From assembly GCF_902497555.1 (NCBI RefSeq), contig NZ_CABVGP010000001.1, positions 1,488,001 through 1,552,000 on the forward strand: a stretch of DNA of 64,000 nt. Direction: 5' to 3'. This stretch comes from Amycolatopsis camponoti. GTDB taxonomy: Bacteria; Actinomycetota; Actinomycetes; Mycobacteriales; Pseudonocardiaceae. This document shows positions 27,127 to 35,295 of the stretch, in pieces. A model generated the notes under the pieces. It was given only the letters and a program-made list of their open reading frames with translations, did no database searches and was not told where the DNA came from. Positions within the stretch are counted from its first letter, which is position 1, and the number at the start of each line of letters is the position of its first letter. The position numbers and the translations under genes were made by a program.

Positions 27127-28053
27127 TCAGTCCCAGTCGATGCCGAACACTCCCGGGCCGAAGTCCAGGGCCACCGCGTGGACGCCGTCGCCGCCGTCGA
27201 GCTTGAGCGGGCGCCGGGTCCCCGTGCCGCCCGCGCCGTTGCGGGCGTACTGCCAGCAACGCTCGGGTGCCGTGCCCAAGGCGAACCGGACCTCCAGCAG
27301 GTACTCCCGGACCGGGCGCCGGAACTCGCGGTAGTAGGTGTTGCGGCACTCCGGGTACGGCGGCCCGCCGTTGGTCAGCGTGTACTCGATGAGGTGCGTC
27401 TCGCCGCGGTCGATCGGCTGGTCGAAGATCAGCTCGGCGACGATCAGGCCGTGGGCCTCGTCGGTCTCGGCGCGGCCGACCCGGCAGTTGCGCACCGCGT
27501 GCAGCTCCGGCGCGCCGGCGGCCGGGTCGTCCTGGGTGTAGACGAGCAGCCAGCGGTCCTGCCCGTCCGCGCCCGCCTGGAACACCGCCCGCGCGGTGAC
27601 CGCGCGCTGGCCGCCGTCCGCGGCGATCTCGCACAGGTCGTGCAGCCCGACCAGCTTCAGCGGGTGCTGGCGCTCGAGCGCGTCCGGCGCGCCGACCTTG
27701 TCCAGCAACGGCTGGAGCGTCTCGCGGGGAAACGTCATGGGCTCGCCGCCCACATGGCGCTTCCCGGCGCCGCCACGGGGCCTCGGCGGCGGCAGCAGCC
27801 CGAGCAGCGAGCCGGCGGGGACGTCGAGGATCTCTTCCAGCGTGCGCACCGCGGAGAGCGAGCTCTGCCGCTCCGGCTGGCGCTTGCCGGACTGCCAATA
27901 GCTGAGGGCGGTGACGCTGACGACGACGCCGCGGGCACGCAGCCGCGCCTGGATCCGGTCGAGGGAGAGCCCGCTGGTGGCGATGGCCGCGCGCAGGTGG
28001 GTGGCGAACGCGGTGCGCTCACCCTGCTGACCGCCCGCCGTGCTGCCCGCCAT
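27127..28053 (-). CDS. XRE-type helix-turn-helix transcriptional regulator
   Basis: 308 residues. Residues about 15-75 form a lambda-repressor-like helix-turn-helix (TSGLSLDRIQARLRARG, then VTALSYWQSGKRQPER), followed by a Pro/Arg-rich linker (LLPPPRPRGGAGKR). A C-terminal domain of about 190 residues is rich in beta strands and resembles nothing I can name. The arrangement is common in actinomycetes as a sensor-linked XRE regulator. The ATG at 28053 was preferred over the GTG at 28110. It is convergent with the LuxR regulator and faces a long intergenic region at its 5' side. Confidence 0.72.
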   Translation of the reverse strand: MAGSTAGGQQGERTAFATHLRAAIATSGLSLDRIQARLRARGVVVSVTALSYWQSGKRQPERQSSLSAVRTLEEILDVPAGSLLGLLPPPRPRGGAGKRHVGGEPMTFPRETLQPLLDKVGAPDALERQHPLKLVGLHDLCEIAADGGQRAVTARAVFQAGADGQDRWLLVYTQDDPAAGAPELHAVRNCRVGRAETDEAHGLIVAELIFDQPIDRGETHLIEYTLTNGGPPYPECRNTYYREFRRPVREYLLEVRFALGTAPERCWQYARNGAGGTGTRRPLKLDGGDGVHAVALDFGPGVFGIDWD

Positions 28054-28255
28054 GTGCCGACCCGCCCCGTAACGTCCCCCGACGATCCCCGACACGGTGC
28101 ACGTTACCAATCCGACCGGAGGTGAGCGGACACGGTCCGCGACCGATTTGCCCCCGGGCGCCGGTTTCCGCCGTCGCCGCTGCCGGACGGCGCCGCGACA
28201 GGAGCCGCGACCCCCTCGCCGGGGTGGCCCACGACGTCCGCTCAGGCGAACGGGC

Positions 28256-28470
28256 TAGTACTGGCAACTGTGAACCATTGCCCCGGCCTGGGCGGACGCG
28301 CTTGTATGACTTGCCCGCGCCGGTGGCTCCGCCTCCCCCTCACGGCCCACCCGGGTGCGGGCGACGGCCGTGGACAACGGCTCCGGCTCACCCGGCCGCG
28401 TTGTGCGACCGGCCGGGCAGCCGCGCGATGACCGGTGGCCCGGCGACGCCCCCAGCGCCGGGCCACCGGT
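28256..28470 (+). ncRNA. Candidate ~200-nt small RNA ending in a strong terminator
   Basis: The 445-bp gap before the SDR gene holds no credible ORF, but it has a TAGTAC -10-like hexamer (28256-28261) and, about 170 bp further on, a perfect 15-bp stem: ACCGGTGGCCCGGCG at 28431-28445 and its complement at 28456-28470, loop ACGCCCCCAG, tail CTTATTACTT. The terminator points with the SDR gene yet sits 29 bp before its start, so it must end a separate transcript or an attenuated leader. A second, weaker hairpin with a C-rich loop lies around 28320-28354. I recall an actinomycete small RNA of similar size beside an oxidoreductase gene, but cannot verify identity. Confidence 0.45.
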
Positions 28471-28477
28471 CTTATTA
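28431..28477 (+). terminator. Rho-independent terminator upstream of the SDR gene
   Basis: A perfect 15-bp stem (28431-28445 with 28456-28470), 10-nt loop containing five C, and a T-rich tail from 28471. The T-rich side is only present on the plus strand. Its position just before a plus-strand gene is unusual and points to a short upstream RNA or attenuation. Confidence 0.75.
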
Positions 28478-28498
28478 CTTCCGGGTAGCATCCCCCGC

Positions 28499-29251
28499 AT
28501 GGCCGTCCGCAAGAACATCCTGATCACCGGCGCGAGCAGCGGTTTGGGCGAAGGCATGGCCCGGCAGTTCGCGGCCAAGGGCCGCAATCTCGCCCTCTGC
28601 GCGCGACGCACCGACCGGCTCGAAAAACTGGCCGCCGAGCTGACCGCGGCCCACCCCGGGATCAAGGTCGTCACGCGCAAGCTCGACGTCACCGACCACG
28701 ACAGCGTCTTCACCGTCTTCGAGGAGTTCCGCGCCGAGCTGGGGTCCCTCGACCGGGTGATCGTGAACGCCGGGCTCGGGAAGGGGCAGCCGGTCGGGAA
28801 GGGGCGGTTCGACGCCAACCGGCAGACCCTCGAGGTCAACTTCGTCGCGGCCGCCGCCCAGATCGAGGCCGCCGCCGGGATCTTCCGCGAGCAGGGCGCC
28901 GGGCACCTCGCCGTCGTCTCGTCGTTCAGCGCGATCCGCGGCCTGCCGCGCAACCTCACCGCGTACGCCGCTTCGAAGGCGGGGATCTCGGCGTTCGTCG
29001 ACGGCACGCGCCTGGAGCTCAAGCCGAAGGGCATCACGGTCACCGACATCCGGCCGGGCTACATCGAGTCGGAGATGAACGACCGGATCGGCCGGAACCC
29101 GTTGCTGACCAGGGCCGAGAGCGGCGCGCGGGCGCTGGTCAAGGCGGTCGAGGCCGAGCGGGCGCGGGCTTACGTCCCGGCGTGGCCCTGGGTGCCGATG
29201 AGCCTCGTGATGCGCCTGGCGCCGGCCGCGGTCCTGCGGAGGTTCGCGTGA
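28499..29251 (+). CDS. Short-chain dehydrogenase/reductase
   Basis: 250 residues. The NAD(P) motif is ILITGASSGLGEGMA, with NAG in VIVNAGLGKG and the catalytic set Ser (VVSSFSAI), Tyr and Lys (YAASKAG). A C-terminal segment (AYVPAWPWVPMSLVMRLAPAAVLRRF) is hydrophobic and may attach it to the membrane. The ATG at 28499 follows the terminator of the candidate RNA. It overlaps the next gene by GTGA and starts a run of five plus-strand genes. The neighbouring phosphotransferase and phosphatase resemble a mycobacterial fatty-acid/acyl-CoA metabolism cluster; the substrate is unknown. Confidence 0.87.
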   Translation: MAVRKNILITGASSGLGEGMARQFAAKGRNLALCARRTDRLEKLAAELTAAHPGIKVVTRKLDVTDHDSVFTVFEEFRAELGSLDRVIVNAGLGKGQPVGKGRFDANRQTLEVNFVAAAAQIEAAAGIFREQGAGHLAVVSSFSAIRGLPRNLTAYAASKAGISAFVDGTRLELKPKGITVTDIRPGYIESEMNDRIGRNPLLTRAESGARALVKAVEAERARAYVPAWPWVPMSLVMRLAPAAVLRRFA

Positions 29252-30303
29252 CCACCGTCGAGGTGCGCGAGGAAGACGCCTTCGACGCGGCCGCGGTGCA
29301 CGCCTGGCTGGCCGCGCGGGTCGAGGGCCTCGGCGACGAGCCGCCGGGCGTCCGGCAGTTCCCCGGCGGCGCGTCGAACCTGACGTACCTGCTGACCTAC
29401 CCGGACCGCGAGCTGATCCTGCGCCGCCCGCCCGCCGGGCACAAGGCGGCGTCGGCGCACGACATGCGGCGCGAATACCGCGTGCAGCACGCGCTGCGGC
29501 CGGTGTTCCCGTACGTGCCGCGGATGCTGGCGTTCGGCGACGACCCCGCCGTGCTCGGCGGCGACTTCTACGTCATGGAGAAGCTGGACGGCCTGATCCT
29601 GCGCGGCGACCTGCCCGAGGGCATGACGCTGACGCCGGAGCAGGCGCGCGAGCTGTCCGGCAAGGTCGTCGACCGGCTGGTGGACCTGCACGCCGTCGAC
29701 GTCGAGAAGGCCGGGCTGGCCGACCTCGGCAAGGGCGCCGGGTACGTCGAGCGGCAGATCCGCGGCTGGTCGGACCGCTACACCGCGGCGCGCACGGACA
29801 ACGTCGGCGACTTCGCGGAGGTGCGCGAGTGGCTGGCTTCGAACCAGCCCGCCGAGGTCAAGATCTGCCTGATCCACAACGACTACCGGCTCGACAACCT
29901 GGTCCTCGACGGCCCGTCGACGCTGAACATCACCGGCGTCCTCGACTGGGAGATGGCCACGCTCGGCGACCCGCTGATGGAGCTGGGCAGCATGCTCGCC
30001 TACTGGGTCCAGGCCGGCGACGACGACGTCATGCAGGCCAGCCGCCGCCAGCCGACGCACCTGCCCGGGACGTTCACGCGCGAGGAGTTCGTCGCGCGGT
30101 ACGAGGAGAAGACCGGGCTGGCCATCGGCGACTGGCGGTTCTACGAGGTCTACGGCCTGTTCCGGCTCGCCGCGGTGCTGCAGCAGCTGTACCGCCGCTA
30201 CCACGACGGCGCCACCCGCAACCCGGCGTTCAAGGACTTCTGGCAGTTCGTCGGGTACCTCGACTGGCGCTGCCGCGAGATCATCGCGAAGGGGAGTGTC
30301 TGA
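29248..30303 (+). CDS. Aminoglycoside-phosphotransferase-fold kinase (acyl-CoA dehydrogenase-associated type)
   Basis: 351 residues from a GTG overlapping the SDR stop. The kinase core shows FPGGASNLTYLL (nucleotide loop), LILRRPPAG (ATP lysine/arginine region), the catalytic loop LIHNDYRLDNLV and the metal motif VLDWEMATLGDP. This is the family fused or linked to acyl-CoA dehydrogenases in actinobacteria (FadE36-like, also homologous to the kinase half of eukaryotic ACAD10/11). Recent work on ACAD10/11 shows phosphorylation of hydroxy-acyl-CoA; a similar reaction here is inference. It is not an antibiotic resistance gene by its sequence. Confidence 0.85.
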   Translation: MTTVEVREEDAFDAAAVHAWLAARVEGLGDEPPGVRQFPGGASNLTYLLTYPDRELILRRPPAGHKAASAHDMRREYRVQHALRPVFPYVPRMLAFGDDPAVLGGDFYVMEKLDGLILRGDLPEGMTLTPEQARELSGKVVDRLVDLHAVDVEKAGLADLGKGAGYVERQIRGWSDRYTAARTDNVGDFAEVREWLASNQPAEVKICLIHNDYRLDNLVLDGPSTLNITGVLDWEMATLGDPLMELGSMLAYWVQAGDDDVMQASRRQPTHLPGTFTREEFVARYEEKTGLAIGDWRFYEVYGLFRLAAVLQQLYRRYHDGATRNPAFKDFWQFVGYLDWRCREIIAKGSV

Positions 30304-30960
30304 GTGGGCGCGATCTACCTGGTCCGGCACGGACAGGCGTCGTTCGGCGCCGAGGACTACGACGCGCTGTCGCCGCGCGGGTTCGAGCAGTCCACTGTGG
30401 TCGGTGCGGAACTGCTGCGGCGCACCGTCTCCTTCGGCCAGGTTCGGTCGGGAACGCTCGCGCGGCAGCGGGACACGGCGGCGACGGCGCTGAAGGTGCT
30501 CGGCTCCGACGTCCCGGTCGTCGAGGACCCGCGCTGGAACGAGTACGACCACGTCGACATCGCGCGGCACCACGCCGGAGGCGCGCCGCAGGAGGATTCC
30601 CGTGCATACCAAGGGGTCCTGGACGCGGCGCTGACGGCGTGGACCACGGCGGGCGCCGACGGGCCGTGCGCGGAGACGTGGCCGGCGTTCCTCGAACGCT
30701 GCCGCGGCGCGCTGGCGGACCTGGTGGCGGCGCTCGGCAAGGGCGAGCACGCGGTCGTGTTCACCTCCGGCGGCGTGATCGCGACGATCTGCGGGCTGCT
30801 GCTCGGGACGCCCGAGGTGGGACTGCTCAAGCTCAACCGCGTCACGGTCAACGGCGGGATCACGAAGCTGGTGTCCGGCCGCGGCGGCGTCACGATGCTG
30901 TCCTTCAACGAACACCCGCACTTCGAGGCCGACGCGGCTTCGCTGCTCACCTACCGGTAG
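30304..30960 (+). CDS. Histidine phosphatase family protein
   Basis: 218 residues from a GTG immediately after the kinase stop. IYLVRHGQASFG is the phosphohistidine motif; the second arginine lies in SGTLARQRDTA, with a glutamate in RWNEYDH and the final histidine-type region VVFTSGGVIAT. The family removes phosphate from small metabolites or proteins. Its place directly after the phosphotransferase suggests the two act on the same phosphorylated intermediate. The usual second histidine (GH) reads SGG here, a deviation worth noting. Confidence 0.8.
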   Translation: MGAIYLVRHGQASFGAEDYDALSPRGFEQSTVVGAELLRRTVSFGQVRSGTLARQRDTAATALKVLGSDVPVVEDPRWNEYDHVDIARHHAGGAPQEDSRAYQGVLDAALTAWTTAGADGPCAETWPAFLERCRGALADLVAALGKGEHAVVFTSGGVIATICGLLLGTPEVGLLKLNRVTVNGGITKLVSGRGGVTMLSFNEHPHFEADAASLLTYR

Positions 30961-30970
30961 GAGACGTTCG

Positions 30971-31891
30971 ATGCGGTTCGGCGAGGTCACGGTCATCCCG
31001 GTGAACGGGCACGGTCCGGAGGACGTCGTGGTGGACGGCGAAGGCCGGATCTACGCCGGCGTCGACGACGGGCGCATCCTGCGCGTGTCCCCGGACGGCC
31101 GGCGCGTCGACGTCATCGCCGACACGGGCGGGCGGCCGCTGGGGCTGGAGCTGTACGGCGACGACGAGCTGCTGATCTGCGACGCGCGGGCAGGTCTGCT
31201 GGTGGTGCCGCTGGCCGGCGGCGCGGTGTCGACCTTGGCCACTTCGGCGTTGGGCTTGGACTTCGTGTTCTGCAACAACGCGGCGGTGGCGGCCGACGGG
31301 ACGATCTACTTCACGGACTCGTCGCGCCGCTTCGGCATCGACAACTGGCGCGACGACCTGATCGAGCAGACGGCCGGCGGCCGGCTGCTGCGCAGGTCCC
31401 CGGACGGTTCGATCGACCTGCTGCTCGACGGCTTGCAGTTCGCGAACGGCGTGGCGCTGGCCCCGGACGAGTCGTTCGTGGCGGTGGCGGAGACGGGCGC
31501 GTTCAGCGTGTCCCGCGTCCGGCTCTCGGACGGTCACCGGGACGCGCTGATCGAGGACCTGTGGGGCTTCCCGGACAACATCTCGACGGGCTCGGACGGG
31601 CTGATCTGGATCACCCAGGCGTCCCCGCGCGTGCCGGCGCTGGACGTGGTCCGCCGCCTGCCGTCGTTCCTGCGGGCGGGGGTCCGGGCGTTGCCGACGT
31701 CGCTGCAGCCCAGCCCCGGTCGCGAGGTCGGAGTCATCGGCGTCGCGGAGGACGGCAAGGTGGAACGGGAGTTCCGCGGCGAGATCCCGGGGTTCCACAT
31801 GCTGGTGGGCGTGCGCGAGTGGCGGGGGAAGCTGTACTTCGGGTCGCTGGAGGAGGACGCGATCGCGGTGACGGCGGCTACCCTCGGGTGA
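30971..31891 (+). CDS. SMP-30/strictosidine-synthase-like beta-propeller lactonase
   Basis: 306 residues. Repeated propeller motifs are visible (GPEDVVVDGEGRIYAGVDDGRI, CNNAAVAADGTIYFTDSSRRF, LQFANGVALAPDESFVAVAETG, FPDNISTGSDGLIWITQASP), as in SMP-30/gluconolactonase and strictosidine-synthase-like hydrolases. These bind calcium and open lactones. The motif FTDSS with the Arg-Phe pair is typical of the strictosidine-synthase-like branch. Ten bases separate it from the phosphatase, and its stop overlaps the VOC gene start by one base. Substrate unknown. Confidence 0.82.
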   Translation: MRFGEVTVIPVNGHGPEDVVVDGEGRIYAGVDDGRILRVSPDGRRVDVIADTGGRPLGLELYGDDELLICDARAGLLVVPLAGGAVSTLATSALGLDFVFCNNAAVAADGTIYFTDSSRRFGIDNWRDDLIEQTAGGRLLRRSPDGSIDLLLDGLQFANGVALAPDESFVAVAETGAFSVSRVRLSDGHRDALIEDLWGFPDNISTGSDGLIWITQASPRVPALDVVRRLPSFLRAGVRALPTSLQPSPGREVGVIGVAEDGKVEREFRGEIPGFHMLVGVREWRGKLYFGSLEEDAIAVTAATLG

Positions 31892-32274
31892 TGCTGACCA
31901 ACCTCCGGTTCGAAGCGCGTCTCCCGACCCAGGACCTCGACCGCGCCCGGCGCTGGTACCGCGAAAAGCTGGGTCTCGAACCGTCCGAAGAGCGCGAAGG
32001 CGGGCTTCGCTACGAAAGCCCGTCAGGAGTCTTCTGCCTGTACGCCTCGGCCGGGGTGTCCGACGGGTCCTTCACCCAAGCCGGGTTCTACGTCGACGAC
32101 CTCGAAGCGACCGTCGCGGGCCTGCGTGAGCGCGGGGTGGTCTTCGAGGACTACGGGGACGACGGCATCGTCGAGGTCCGGGGGAACTACCCGAGCAAGG
32201 GCAGCGGTGAGCGCGCGGCGTGGTTCCGCGACAGCGAAGGCAACCTGATCGGGCTCGGCCAGATCGTGCCCTAG
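31891..32274 (+). CDS. VOC-superfamily (glyoxalase-like) protein
   Basis: 127 residues. FEARLPTQDLDRARRWYREKLGLEP and the paired beta-alpha-beta repeats ending in AAWFRDSEGNLIGLGQ are the vicinal-oxygen-chelate fold. Metal ligands are only partly conserved: the usual first histidine position reads Glu/Arg and the last is Asp-Ser-Glu-Gly-Asn. The ATG shares one base with the preceding stop (TGATG). The gene ends by a 4-bp convergent overlap with the enoyl-CoA hydratase gene. Confidence 0.82.
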   Translation: MLTNLRFEARLPTQDLDRARRWYREKLGLEPSEEREGGLRYESPSGVFCLYASAGVSDGSFTQAGFYVDDLEATVAGLRERGVVFEDYGDDGIVEVRGNYPSKGSGERAAWFRDSEGNLIGLGQIVP

Positions 32275-33098
32275 CGGCCGGTCCACCGGGGTTCGCGTCC
32301 CGCGGTCCACGCCGCGTAGAACTCCTTGTGGTCCTTCGCCGTCATCAGCAGCGCCTGGGTCATCGCCTCCAGCTCGATCGCGCTCCCCAGGTCCATGTCC
32401 AGCTCGCGGGTCAGCAGCACCTTCGTCGTCGCGTACGCCAAAGCGGGCCCGTCCGCGAGCCGGCGAGCCAGCGCCGACGCCGTCGACGCCAGGTCGGCGT
32501 CCGGCACCACCTGAGTGGCCAGCCCGATCTCCGAAGCCCGGGACGCGGACACCTTGTCGCCCAGGATCAGCAGTTCGGTCGCGCGGCCCAGGCCCACCAG
32601 CCTCGGCAGCAGATACGCCGAACCCATGTCCGCCCCCGCCAAGCCCACCTTCGTGAACAGGAACGCGAACTTCGCCGACTCCGCCAGCAGCCGGAAGTCG
32701 CTCGCCAGCGCGATCACCGAACCCGCGCCCGCCGCCACGCCGTTGACCGCCGCGATCACCGGGAGCGGGCACTCGCGCAGCGCCTTGACCACCGCGCCCG
32801 TCATGCGCGTGAACTCCAGCAGCTCCGCCGTCTCGAACTTCTGCAGCTCGCCGATGATCTCCTCGACGTCGCCGCCGGAGCAGAACCCGCGGCCCTGCCC
32901 GGTGATCACCAGCACCCGCACGTCTTCGTGCTGCGGCAGCTCGACGACCAGGTCCCGCAGGTCGGCGTAGACGTCGAACGTCAAGGCGTTCAGCTTCTCC
33001 GGCCGGGTGAACGTCACGGTCGCGACGCCGTCGTCCACCGTGAACTCGAAGTGCTCCCACTCCTTCGTCAGCGGTGCGGTCGCGCGGAACGGGCTCAT
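32271..33098 (-). CDS. Enoyl-CoA hydratase/isomerase family protein (crotonase)
   Basis: 275 residues. The crotonase oxyanion-hole segments are present (RPEKLNALTF and GRGFCSGGDVEEI), followed by VIAAVNGVAAGAGSVIALASDFRLLAE and LAGADMGSAYLLPRLVG, where the catalytic acid is expected. The region GADMGS has Asp where classical hydratases have Glu, and the family includes hydrolases and isomerases acting on aromatic CoA esters. It is the last gene of the minus-strand arm of the PaaX divergon, with ATGA overlap to the SDR gene. Confidence 0.85.
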   Translation of the reverse strand: MSPFRATAPLTKEWEHFEFTVDDGVATVTFTRPEKLNALTFDVYADLRDLVVELPQHEDVRVLVITGQGRGFCSGGDVEEIIGELQKFETAELLEFTRMTGAVVKALRECPLPVIAAVNGVAAGAGSVIALASDFRLLAESAKFAFLFTKVGLAGADMGSAYLLPRLVGLGRATELLILGDKVSASRASEIGLATQVVPDADLASTASALARRLADGPALAYATTKVLLTRELDMDLGSAIELEAMTQALLMTAKDHKEFYAAWTAGREPRWTGR

Positions 33099-33787
33099 GA
33101 CTGGATTCCTCCGCCGTCGAGTACCAGGGTCTGACCGTTGATCGCGGCGGCTTCGGGCGCCGCCAGGAAGGCGACGGCGAACGCCACCTCGTCCGGTTCC
33201 AGCAGCCTGCCGAGTGGGGACGCCGCCGCCAGCGCTGACTCGGCGTCATCCACGGAGCGCCCCGTGCGCTCCTGGATCCGGGCCACCGAGGTCGCCGTCA
33301 TGTCGGTGCGGACGAAGGCCGGGCAGACCGCGTTCGCCGTGACGCCGGTGCCGGCCAGCTCCGCCGCGACCGCCCGCATCAGGCCGGCCGCCGCGTGCTT
33401 CGACGCCGTGTACCCGGCCGTGTAGCGGTAGCCGACGTGCGACGCGGTCGACGCCACCGTCACGATGCGGCCGCTGTCCCGGGAGCGCATCCCCGGCAGC
33501 ACCGCGCGCGTGCACAGGAACGCGCCGGTCGCGTTGACCTCGAGCTGCGACCGCCAGTCGTCGAGCGAAGTCTTCGCCAGGGGCGCGCTGGCGGAGATCC
33601 CGGCGTTGTTCACCAGCACGTCCACCGGCCCGGCCGCCGCGAAGTAGGCGGCGACGGCGTCCTCGTCCGTGACGTCGCATTCGGCGCGCCCCGGCGCGAG
33701 CACGGTGTCACCGAGGGAAGAGAACCGCGCGGCGATCGCGGCGCCGATGCCGCGGGTGCCGCCGGTGACCACGACCAGGCGGCTCAC
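33095..33787 (-). CDS. Short-chain dehydrogenase/reductase of the aroyl-CoA arm
   Basis: 230 residues from a GTG overlapping the ligase stop (GTGA). The SDR motifs are VVVTGGTRGIGAAIA, VLVNNAGISAS, the catalytic serine region VASTASHVGY and YTASKHA. The C-terminal LVLDGGGIQS matches 3-oxoacyl reductase-like SDRs. In context it probably oxidises or reduces a CoA-bound ring or side-chain intermediate produced by the ligase and handled by the hydratase; this is inference. The longer open frame upstream is the ligase gene in another frame. Confidence 0.85.
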   Translation of the reverse strand: MSRLVVVTGGTRGIGAAIAARFSSLGDTVLAPGRAECDVTDEDAVAAYFAAAGPVDVLVNNAGISASAPLAKTSLDDWRSQLEVNATGAFLCTRAVLPGMRSRDSGRIVTVASTASHVGYRYTAGYTASKHAAAGLMRAVAAELAGTGVTANAVCPAFVRTDMTATSVARIQERTGRSVDDAESALAAASPLGRLLEPDEVAFAVAFLAAPEAAAINGQTLVLDGGGIQS

Positions 33788-35295
33788 GAGCGGCCCGCCA
33801 GTGCGCGCCGGTCGAGCTTTCCGTTGGCCGTGCGGGGAAGTTCGGTCATGAACACCACTTCGCGGGGGTACTTGTGCTTGGCCAGCCGGGCTTTCACGTG
33901 GTCCTTCAGCTCGTCGGCGGTCACCGAGGCCCGCGTCACGACGTAGGCGCGCGGTAGGACCAGGCCGTCGACCTCCTGGCCGACCACCGCGCAGTCCACC
34001 ACCGAAGGGTGCCCGAGCAGGCAGTCTTCGATCTCGCCGGGCGCGACGAACACCCCGCCGACCTTGAGCAGCGCGTCGGCCCGCCCGTGGTGGCGGAAGA
34101 ACCCGTCGGACCGGCTGAAGAGGTCGCCGGACGTCAGCGTGTCGCCGTCGAACGTCCGCGCGGACTTCTCGGCATCGCCGTGGTACTCCAGCGCGATCGT
34201 CGGCCCGGTGACCCGCAGCGGCCCGATTTCCCCGTCCGGCAACAGGTTTCCGAGTTCGTCGACGACTTCGGCCGTGTACCCGGGAACAGGCGTCCCGAGG
34301 GTGCCGAGCCGGGCCGAGCCCGGCCGGTTCGACAGGTAGATGTGGTAGGCCTCGGACGAGCCGATCCCGTCCACCACCGGCACCCCGAACATCGCGTCCC
34401 ACTTCCGGTGCAGCTCCGGGGGCAATGCCTCGCCGGCGGACGTCGTCATCCGCAGGCAGCTCAGGTCCTGCGACGCCGCGTCCGGGTGCGCGACCATCGC
34501 GCTCATCATCGTCGGGACGTTGACCAGCACCGTCGGACGGTGCCGCGCGATCAGCTCGAACACCAGGTCCGCCGTGCTGCGCTCGGGGAACGCGATCCCG
34601 GCCGCGCCGACGCCGAACGGGAACAGCGCCACCAGGTCGCGCGCGTAGCCGAAGAACAGCTTGGGCACGGCGAGCACGCGGTCGTCCTCGCGCAGCCCGA
34701 GCACCTGGACGGCGTACCGCTCGAAGCTCTCTTTCGCACTGCGCAAGGGATGTACGCACGCCTTGGGCGCGCCGGTGCTGCCGGTGGTGAACTTCCAGAT
34801 CCCGATGTCGTCCACAGTGGTCGGTGCGGCTTCCAGGACATCCGGCGCCGCGTCCACCAGGGACCGGAACGGCCGCTCGCCCGGCAGCAGCTCGTCTTCG
34901 GGCACCCCGGTGACCAGAAGCCCGGTGGCGCCCGCTTCGCGCAGGGCCGGCAGCGTGACGGCGTCGGCGATCACCGCGACGGCCTCGGTGTAGCCGAGGT
35001 AGTACGCGTAGTCCTTGGGCTGCAGGAACGGGTAGACCTCGGCGGTCACCGCGCCGATCTTCTGCGCGCCGTACCAGGTCGCGACGAACTCGTCGCCGTC
35101 GCTCAGCGCGAGCAGCACCCGCTGTCCTCTTCGGACACCGGCGTCGAGCAGCACGTTCCCGACCCGGTCGGCCAGCCGCGCCAGCTCGTCGTAGCTCACC
35201 GACCGGTCGCCGACGACCAGCGCGGTCCGCGAGCCCCGGCCCGCGGCGACGTGCCGGTCGAGGAAGTGCGTGGCGAGGTTGAACGGCTCACTCAC
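33784..35295 (-). CDS. Benzoate-CoA ligase family protein (possible anthranilate-CoA ligase)
   Basis: 503 residues of the adenylate-forming superfamily. FTTGSTGAPKACVH is the phosphate loop, DGIGSSEAYHIYLSN the core motif, and LKVGGVFVAPGEIEDCLLGH plus TANGKLDRRAL the hinge and catalytic lysine. Overall it follows the benzoate/2-aminobenzoate-CoA ligase subgroup. Next to a tryptophan-to-anthranilate arm across the same promoter region, anthranilate is the obvious candidate substrate; this is inference, and benzoate or a hydroxybenzoate is equally compatible. It overlaps the creatininase-like gene by 8 bp. Confidence 0.85.
   Translation of the reverse strand: MSEPFNLATHFLDRHVAAGRGSRTALVVGDRSVSYDELARLADRVGNVLLDAGVRRGQRVLLALSDGDEFVATWYGAQKIGAVTAEVYPFLQPKDYAYYLGYTEAVAVIADAVTLPALREAGATGLLVTGVPEDELLPGERPFRSLVDAAPDVLEAAPTTVDDIGIWKFTTGSTGAPKACVHPLRSAKESFERYAVQVLGLREDDRVLAVPKLFFGYARDLVALFPFGVGAAGIAFPERSTADLVFELIARHRPTVLVNVPTMMSAMVAHPDAASQDLSCLRMTTSAGEALPPELHRKWDAMFGVPVVDGIGSSEAYHIYLSNRPGSARLGTLGTPVPGYTAEVVDELGNLLPDGEIGPLRVTGPTIALEYHGDAEKSARTFDGDTLTSGDLFSRSDGFFRHHGRADALLKVGGVFVAPGEIEDCLLGHPSVVDCAVVGQEVDGLVLPRAYVVTRASVTADELKDHVKARLAKHKYPREVVFMTELPRTANGKLDRRALAGRS

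Noticed and set aside
23795..27898. Very long antisense open frame (1367 codons)
   Set aside because: It runs opposite the LuxR regulator gene with clear domain homology; high GC creates such shadows.
28122..28523. Small protein-coding gene before the SDR
   Set aside because: The open frame is proline-rich with no ribosome site and crosses a strong terminator hairpin.
29248..30303. Antibiotic kinase
   Set aside because: The fold is shared, but the sequence follows the acyl-CoA dehydrogenase-associated group and the gene sits in a lipid-type operon.
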